Positions 61,353 to 64,000 of a DNA stretch of 64,000 bases are shown one piece after another; positions within the stretch are counted from its first letter, which is position 1; every line of letters begins with the position of its first letter. The stretch spans positions 1 through 64,000 of the forward strand of contig NZ_JAIEPC010000016.1 in NCBI RefSeq assembly GCF_019749955.1. Direction: 5' to 3'. A program made the position numbers and the translations under genes. This stretch comes from Sphingomonas sp. (GTDB taxonomy: Bacteria; Pseudomonadota; Alphaproteobacteria; Sphingomonadales; Sphingomonadaceae). Below the pieces are notes generated by a model, which was not told the DNA's origin, made no database searches, and saw only the letters and a program-made list of their open reading frames with translations.

Positions 61353-61361
61353 GGCGGGGTC

Positions 61362-61643
61362 ATGACGACCGCACGCATTTATCAGCAGCCCAAGAACGCG
61401 ATGCAATCGGGCCGCGCCCGCACGCAGGATTGGGTGCTCGAATTCGAACCCGCCGAGGCGAAGCAGCCCGATCCGCTGACCGGCTGGGCGGGATCGGGCG
61501 ACACCCGTCAACAATTGCGGCTCTCGTTCCCCAGCGCCGAGGCGGCGATTGCCTATGCGACGCGCGAGGGGATCGACTACCACGTGATCCCCGCGCCCGA
61601 ACGCACGCTTAAGTTGCAGGCTTACGCGGATAATTTTCGGTAG
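61362..61643 (+). CDS. NDUFS4-like accessory subunit of NADH:ubiquinone oxidoreductase
   Basis: 93 residues: ARIYQQPKNAMQSGRARTQDWVLEFEP, DPLTGWAGSGDTRQQLRLSFPSAEAAIAYATREG and YADNFR at the end. This is the ETC complex I 18-kDa (NDUFS4) family found in alphaproteobacteria and mitochondria, which stabilises the NADH module. AAGGCGGG precedes ATG 61362. It stands apart from a nuo operon, as is usual. Confidence 0.92.
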   Translation: MTTARIYQQPKNAMQSGRARTQDWVLEFEPAEAKQPDPLTGWAGSGDTRQQLRLSFPSAEAAIAYATREGIDYHVIPAPERTLKLQAYADNFR

Positions 61644-61675
61644 GGCCATTCCGACCGGGTTGAGCCTCGCTTGAC

Positions 61676-61752
61676 CGTCTGTGTCGAGCAAAGGCCCCGC
61701 ACATGGGGCGTGGCGTGTGGCCTGTTTCTCGACTTCGCTCGAAACGAACGGG
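61676..61752. repeat. REP-type palindromic doublet (family A), left arm degenerate
   Basis: Right arm CTGTTTCTCGACTTCGCTCG plus AAACGAACGGG is intact. The left arm (GTCTGTGTCGAGCAAAGGCC) has lost pairing. Confidence 0.75.
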
Positions 61753-61787
61753 TCGATGTAGCGCGATCATTTTCCGACTCCGTAACA

Positions 61788-61866
61788 TCCGTTTGTGTCG
61801 AGCGTAGTCGAGACACCGCGCGATTCGCTCGTGGTCCGTCCCTCGACTGCGCTCGGGACGAACTGG
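61788..61866. repeat. REP-type palindromic doublet (family A)
   Basis: CCGTTTGTGTCGAGCGTAGT and CCCTCGACTGCGCTCGGGAC. Second of two in tandem after the NDUFS4-like gene. Confidence 0.8.
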
Positions 61867-61867
61867 C

Positions 61868-62045
61868 GGTTATACCAAGACTCCATGGCTCAGACCCATC
61901 TGCTTAAGCCCCTCCCCTTGAGGGGAGGGGTCGGGGGTGGGGCGTCTCAGTCTCACCGAGGGTGCGCCTGGCGGATAAGCCCCACCCCAACCCCACCCCT
62001 GAAGGGGAGGGGCTATAAGTCATGCTCGATGAGACTTGGTATTAG
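61868..62045. mobile_element. MITE-like unit: family B repeat between outer inverted repeats
   Basis: Outer arms TTATACCAAGACTC (from about 61870) and GAGACTTGGTATTA (to about 62043) pair with one or two mismatches. Inside lie both family B arms (CCCCTCCCCTTGAGGGGAGG and CACCCCTGAAGGGGAGGGGC) with GGGGTGGGG between them. Size about 175 bases, no gene. This is the most complete family B copy in the window and may show its true ends. Confidence 0.6.
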
Positions 62046-62137
62046 GGGATTTGACGTCATCGACCCAAGCCCCTTGGCCACAAGCCGTGGTTGCCCTTCG
62101 TCGCGAGCAGCTTACCTAAGGAGGCGTGACCAGCGCC

Positions 62138-63268
62138 ATGACTGCCCGACTCGCCGATGGCGTCCGAAGGATTGACCCTGTGCACTGGGATGCCTGCGCC
62201 GGGGCGGGCAATCCGTTCCTGAGCCACGCTTTCCTCTCGATCCTCGAAGAATCGGGCAGCGTGTCGCCGCGTGGCGGGTGGCAAGCGATCCCGATCATCG
62301 TCGACGGGGCCGACGGCGCGCCCGCCGCGATTGCGCCTGCTTATGCCAAAAGCCACAGCCAGGGCGAATATGTGTTCGACCACGCCTGGGCCGATGCGTG
62401 GGAGCGGGCAGGGGGGCGCTATTACCCCAAGCTTCAGGTGGCGGTGCCGTTCACGCCGGTGCCCGGCCCGCGGCTGTTGCTGCGCGACCCCGCCGCCGCG
62501 CCCGCGCTGATTGCCGCAATCGAAGCCGTGACCGACCAGCACGACATGTCGAGTGCGCATGCGACCTTCGCCTCGCCCGACCAGATCCCGTTGTTCGAAG
62601 CGGCGGGCTGGCTGATCCGCGCGGGCACGCAGTTCCACTGGGCGAATGACGGCTATACGTGCTTCGACGATTTCCTCGCCGCGCTCGCCAGCCGCAAGCG
62701 CAAGGCAATCCGCAAGGAACGCAGCAGCGCTGTTGAAGGCCTGACGATCCGCCACGTCACCGGCAGCGACCTGACCGAGGCGCATTGGGACGCCTTCTGG
62801 GTGTTTTATCAGGACACCGGCAGCCGCAAATGGGGCTCCCCCTATCTGACGCGGCGCTTCTTCTCGCTGCTCGGTGAACGGATGGGCGACCGCGTGCTGC
62901 TGATGCTCGCCGAGCGCGACGGGCGGCCGATTGCGGGGGCGCTCAACCTGATCGGCGCCGACACGCTCTATGGCCGCTATTGGGGCTGCACCGAGGACGT
63001 GCCCTTCCTCCATTTCGAGCTCTGCTATTATCAGGCGATTGATGCCGCGATTGCGCGGGGGCTGAAATTCGTCGAAGCGGGCGCGCAGGGCGAGCACAAG
63101 TTGGCGCGCGGCTATGCGCCGGTCGCGACCTGGTCGGCGCATTATTTGCCCGATCGCAATTTCCGCCGTGCCGTGGCCGATTTCCTGGTCCGCGAGCGCG
63201 AAGCCGTCGCTGCCGACCGCGACTATCTCGGCGCTATGACTCCGTTTCGGAAGGCGGCGGCGGGGTAA
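62138..63268 (+). CDS. FemAB/GNAT-like protein (DUF482, peptidoglycan-recognition type)
   Basis: 376 residues. HWDACAGAGNPFLSHAFLSILEES at the start, then AKSHSQGEYVFDHAWADAW, YYPKLQVAVPFTPVPGPRLL, SRKRKAIRKERSS, FWVFYQDTGSRKWGSPYLTRRFF, GALNLIGADTLYGRYWGC and EAGAQGEHKLARGYAPVATWSAHY. This fits the PF04339-type acetyltransferase-like family of unknown substrate. ATG 62138 and GTG 62126 both possible; AAGGAGG ends at 62124, one base before the GTG and 13 before the ATG. Confidence 0.88.
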   Translation: MTARLADGVRRIDPVHWDACAGAGNPFLSHAFLSILEESGSVSPRGGWQAIPIIVDGADGAPAAIAPAYAKSHSQGEYVFDHAWADAWERAGGRYYPKLQVAVPFTPVPGPRLLLRDPAAAPALIAAIEAVTDQHDMSSAHATFASPDQIPLFEAAGWLIRAGTQFHWANDGYTCFDDFLAALASRKRKAIRKERSSAVEGLTIRHVTGSDLTEAHWDAFWVFYQDTGSRKWGSPYLTRRFFSLLGERMGDRVLLMLAERDGRPIAGALNLIGADTLYGRYWGCTEDVPFLHFELCYYQAIDAAIARGLKFVEAGAQGEHKLARGYAPVATWSAHYLPDRNFRRAVADFLVREREAVAADRDYLGAMTPFRKAAAG

Positions 63269-64000
63269 TCAGGTCGCGGGTCAGCTCCGGCCCCGGCTTG
63301 CCGTGGTCGATCTTGAACAGCGCGCTGGTGCCGTCGCGCCACACCGGGATCAGTCCTTGTTCAAGCCGTTTGTCATAAGGCGGCGGGATGATCAGCCAGA
63401 CATAGTCGAACGCCTCGCGCGGGAAGCGGGCCAGACTGCGCCCGATCGGTCGCCACCATTCGCGCGGGCATTGCTGATAGGTCACGAGCTGCGACGGATC
63501 GTGCGAATAGCGGGCGGCGGGGCGATATTTGGTGGTCAGCAACTGCGCGCCGGCCATCGACCATTGATCGTTCGAATAGGCCATCTTGCGTTCGAGCGCG
63601 AGCGCGGGGACGTGCTGCAACCGGCTCATGAACCACTCGCTATGGCAGGTCTCGCCGACGAAGCTCACCAGCCGCGCGCCTTCGGGCAAATGCTCGAGCG
63701 CTTTCAGCTCGCGGTCATAGCTGTTGCTGTAGAGCGCGAAGCTCGCGGTATTGCCCGCGATGCGCACCAGGAAGAACGCCAGGCCGAGCGCGGCCACCGT
63801 CATCGTGCCCCTGATCGACAGGCCGGGCTTGGGCCGGAGGCCAATCATCGCAATCGCCAGCATGAACGGCGCGAGTCGCATATCGGCATAGGCCGATCCG
63901 AACACGATGCGCGGCAGCAGAATGAACACCGCGAGCAGGAACAGCGCCGACAGCAGCAGGTTGCGCGAATATTCGATATTGGGGTCGCGCACGCCCTTGA
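63234..64000 (-). CDS. Membrane protein, C-terminal part (cut by window edge)
   Basis: The frame is open to the last base, so the 5' end lies outside. The visible about 254 residues include three membrane segments (LLLSALFLLAVFILLPRIVF, FMLAIAMIGLRP, TMTVAALGLAFFLVRIAG), a soluble tail with GARLVSFVGETCHSEWF, YSNDQWSMAGAQLLTTKYRP and FDYVWLIIPPPYDKRL. It looks like the end of a polytopic protein with a periplasmic tail, of the kind seen in sphingomonad polysaccharide loci, but I recognise no family. Convergent with the previous gene, overlapping by 35 bases. Confidence 0.7.
   Translation of the reverse strand, partial: KGVRDPNIEYSRNLLLSALFLLAVFILLPRIVFGSAYADMRLAPFMLAIAMIGLRPKPGLSIRGTMTVAALGLAFFLVRIAGNTASFALYSNSYDRELKALEHLPEGARLVSFVGETCHSEWFMSRLQHVPALALERKMAYSNDQWSMAGAQLLTTKYRPAARYSHDPSQLVTYQQCPREWWRPIGRSLARFPREAFDYVWLIIPPPYDKRLEQGLIPVWRDGTSALFKIDHGKPGPELTRDLITPPPPSETES

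Overview
The window reads as chromosome of a GC-rich alphaproteobacterium of the Sphingomonas type. Three things point there: the hopanoid genes (hpnA-hpnJ, hpnL-hpnN and a squalene-hopene cyclase), an exosortase-associated prsK/prsR/prsT set beside an EpsB-type sugar transferase, and dense small palindromic repeats of the kind common in sphingomonads. Gene density is high, many genes overlap by 4 bases (ATGA or GTGA), and there is no rRNA operon, prophage or CRISPR array.

Layout. 1-3.6 kb: the end of a 2Fe-2S ferredoxin, a lipoprotein, rlmB and a secreted M28 peptidase. 3.7-9.1 kb: tRNA-Tyr, a class I aminotransferase, a flavin-type oxidoreductase and the methionine-salvage genes mtnB-mtnD-mtnC-mtnA. 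9.3-12.2 kb is an accessory island: two REP-associated tyrosine transposases (RAYTs), each between its own inverted repeats, an orphan immunity-like gene between them, and a RelE-type toxin-antitoxin pair. 12.5-16.8 kb: tRNA-Gly, an isoprenylcysteine-methyltransferase-like membrane protein, gshA, a small low-GC membrane gene and rsmE.

16.9-39.5 kb is the core of the window: an isoprenoid/hopanoid supercluster. dxs and ispH supply the MEP pathway. hpnC, hpnD and hpnE make squalene, shc cyclises it, hpnH and hpnG attach and free the ribosyl side chain, and hpnI and hpnJ act on the head group. hpnN, mlaA and hpnM handle lipid transport. hpnK is not present. A second toxin-antitoxin pair lies between hpnJ and hpnL, and an arginine:glycine amidinotransferase-like gene follows hpnL. 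Two genes, hpnG and hpnB, carry repeat elements translated in frame.

39.6-51.6 kb: a shortened GIY-YIG gene, a small exported protein, a polytopic membrane protein, a MarR-GNAT fusion, manC and then the polysaccharide/exosortase-regulation run (sugar transferase, prsK, prsR, prsT). 51.8-56.1 kb: a membrane-tethered LuxR-type HTH protein with an internal duplication, a PadR operon whose palindromic operator abuts the start codon, an exported protein, two gene scraps derived from chorismate mutase (one fused to a scrap of the amidinotransferase), and a zinc-ribbon/TM2 protein that seems to lack a normal start codon. 56.1-64 kb: chorismate mutase, polyprenyl diphosphate synthase, a DUF475/TerC-like membrane protein, hrpB, an NDUFS4-like complex I subunit, a repeat-filled gap, a FemAB/GNAT-like protein and a membrane protein cut by the window edge.

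All calls come from reading sequence and translations by eye; no database search was run.
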